NCBI GenBank assembly: GCA_001564255.1
Contig: LKNC01000167.1
Span: 1 to 6,340 of the forward strand
Origin: Natrialbaceae archaeon Tc-Br11_E2g1
Lineage (GTDB): Archaea; Halobacteriota; Halobacteria; Halobacteriales; Natrialbaceae
Reading direction: 5' to 3'
Length of the DNA stretch: 6,340 nucleotides
A program made the translations under genes and the position numbers. The notes under the pieces were generated by a model. That model did not search any database. It saw nothing but the letters and a program-made list of their open reading frames with translations, and was not told the origin of the DNA. Shown here piece after piece: positions 6,262 through 6,340 of the stretch. Positions within the stretch are counted from its first letter, which is position 1. The number at the start of each line of letters is the position of its first letter.

Positions 6262-6340
6262 ATGGTCTGTCACGATGACCGCGACCATCGGCCTACATGG
6301 ACGCTCTGGGCGGTCAGCGTGGCGGCCAACAAATCAACAC
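6262..6340 (+). CDS. Possible partial gene leaving the right edge, unidentified
   Basis: From the ATG at 6262 the frame is open to the window end with 26 residues beginning MVCHDDRDHRPTWTLW. It follows a good TATA box by about 24 bp and has G or C in most third codon positions. A different frame from the ATG at 6275 (MTATIGLHGRS...) is also open. Nothing is recognisable in either, and there is too little sequence to choose. A minus-strand frame through the same bases, ending at 6270, cannot be excluded either. Confidence 0.25.
   Translation, partial: MVCHDDRDHRPTWTLWAVSVAANKST

Noticed and set aside
6270..6338. Minus-strand frame ending at 6270 (VDLLAATLTAQSVHVGRW...) that could be the C-terminus of a gene entering from the right
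   Set aside because: Only 22 residues are visible and nothing in them is recognisable. The rightward promoter just upstream argues weakly for a plus-strand gene instead, so I do not list it as a gene.

Overview
The window looks like a piece of a haloarchaeal chromosome, perhaps of the Natrialbales type. The evidence is the high GC content, strongly acidic proteins, frequent TCGA/CTCGAG words in the codons, and A/T-rich TATA-like boxes about 27 bp upstream of ATG codons with no leader. The genus is a guess and no RNA marker gene is present.

Layout from left to right. Positions 1-1275 (minus) hold most of a soluble methyl-accepting chemotaxis transducer. It has a PAS domain with four cysteines at exact five-residue steps and is cut by the left edge. 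Positions 1276-1509 are the divergent intergenic region, and 1510-1794 (plus) encode a 94-residue acidic helical protein with a clear leaderless promoter. A doubtful short frame starts at 1858 behind a promoter-like sequence and soon runs antisense into the next gene. Positions 1956-2321 (minus) encode an Asp/Glu racemase / maleate isomerase family protein of only 121 residues, about half the usual length. The start of the family is joined directly to its C-terminal catalytic-cysteine segment. Positions 2449-4059 and 4059-6071 (minus) encode HyuB and HyuA, the two subunits of an ATP-dependent hydantoinase/oxoprolinase-type enzyme. Positions 6072-6340 are an A/T-rich intergenic region with a hyuA promoter and a probable promoter reading out of the right edge.

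The metabolic unit is hyuA-hyuB-racemase, all read leftward. hyuA and hyuB overlap by one base (TGATG), so they are probably translationally coupled. HyuA would activate a cyclic amide (hydantoin, 5-oxoproline or a lactam) or a ketone with ATP, and HyuB would complete the reaction. A racemase/isomerase of the third family commonly accompanies such enzymes and interconverts substrate stereoisomers. The substrate cannot be read from sequence. No acetone-carboxylase-type small subunit gene lies between or immediately downstream of these genes.

The two points most worth following are the apparent in-frame internal deletion of the racemase, which may leave a single chimeric alpha/beta lobe, and a perfect 13-bp inverted repeat. 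One arm of that repeat is the racemase start codon and its first codons; the other lies 85 bp upstream in the hyuB-racemase gap. No CRISPR array, insertion sequence, tRNA or rRNA was seen, and no stretch above 300 bases lacks a gene.
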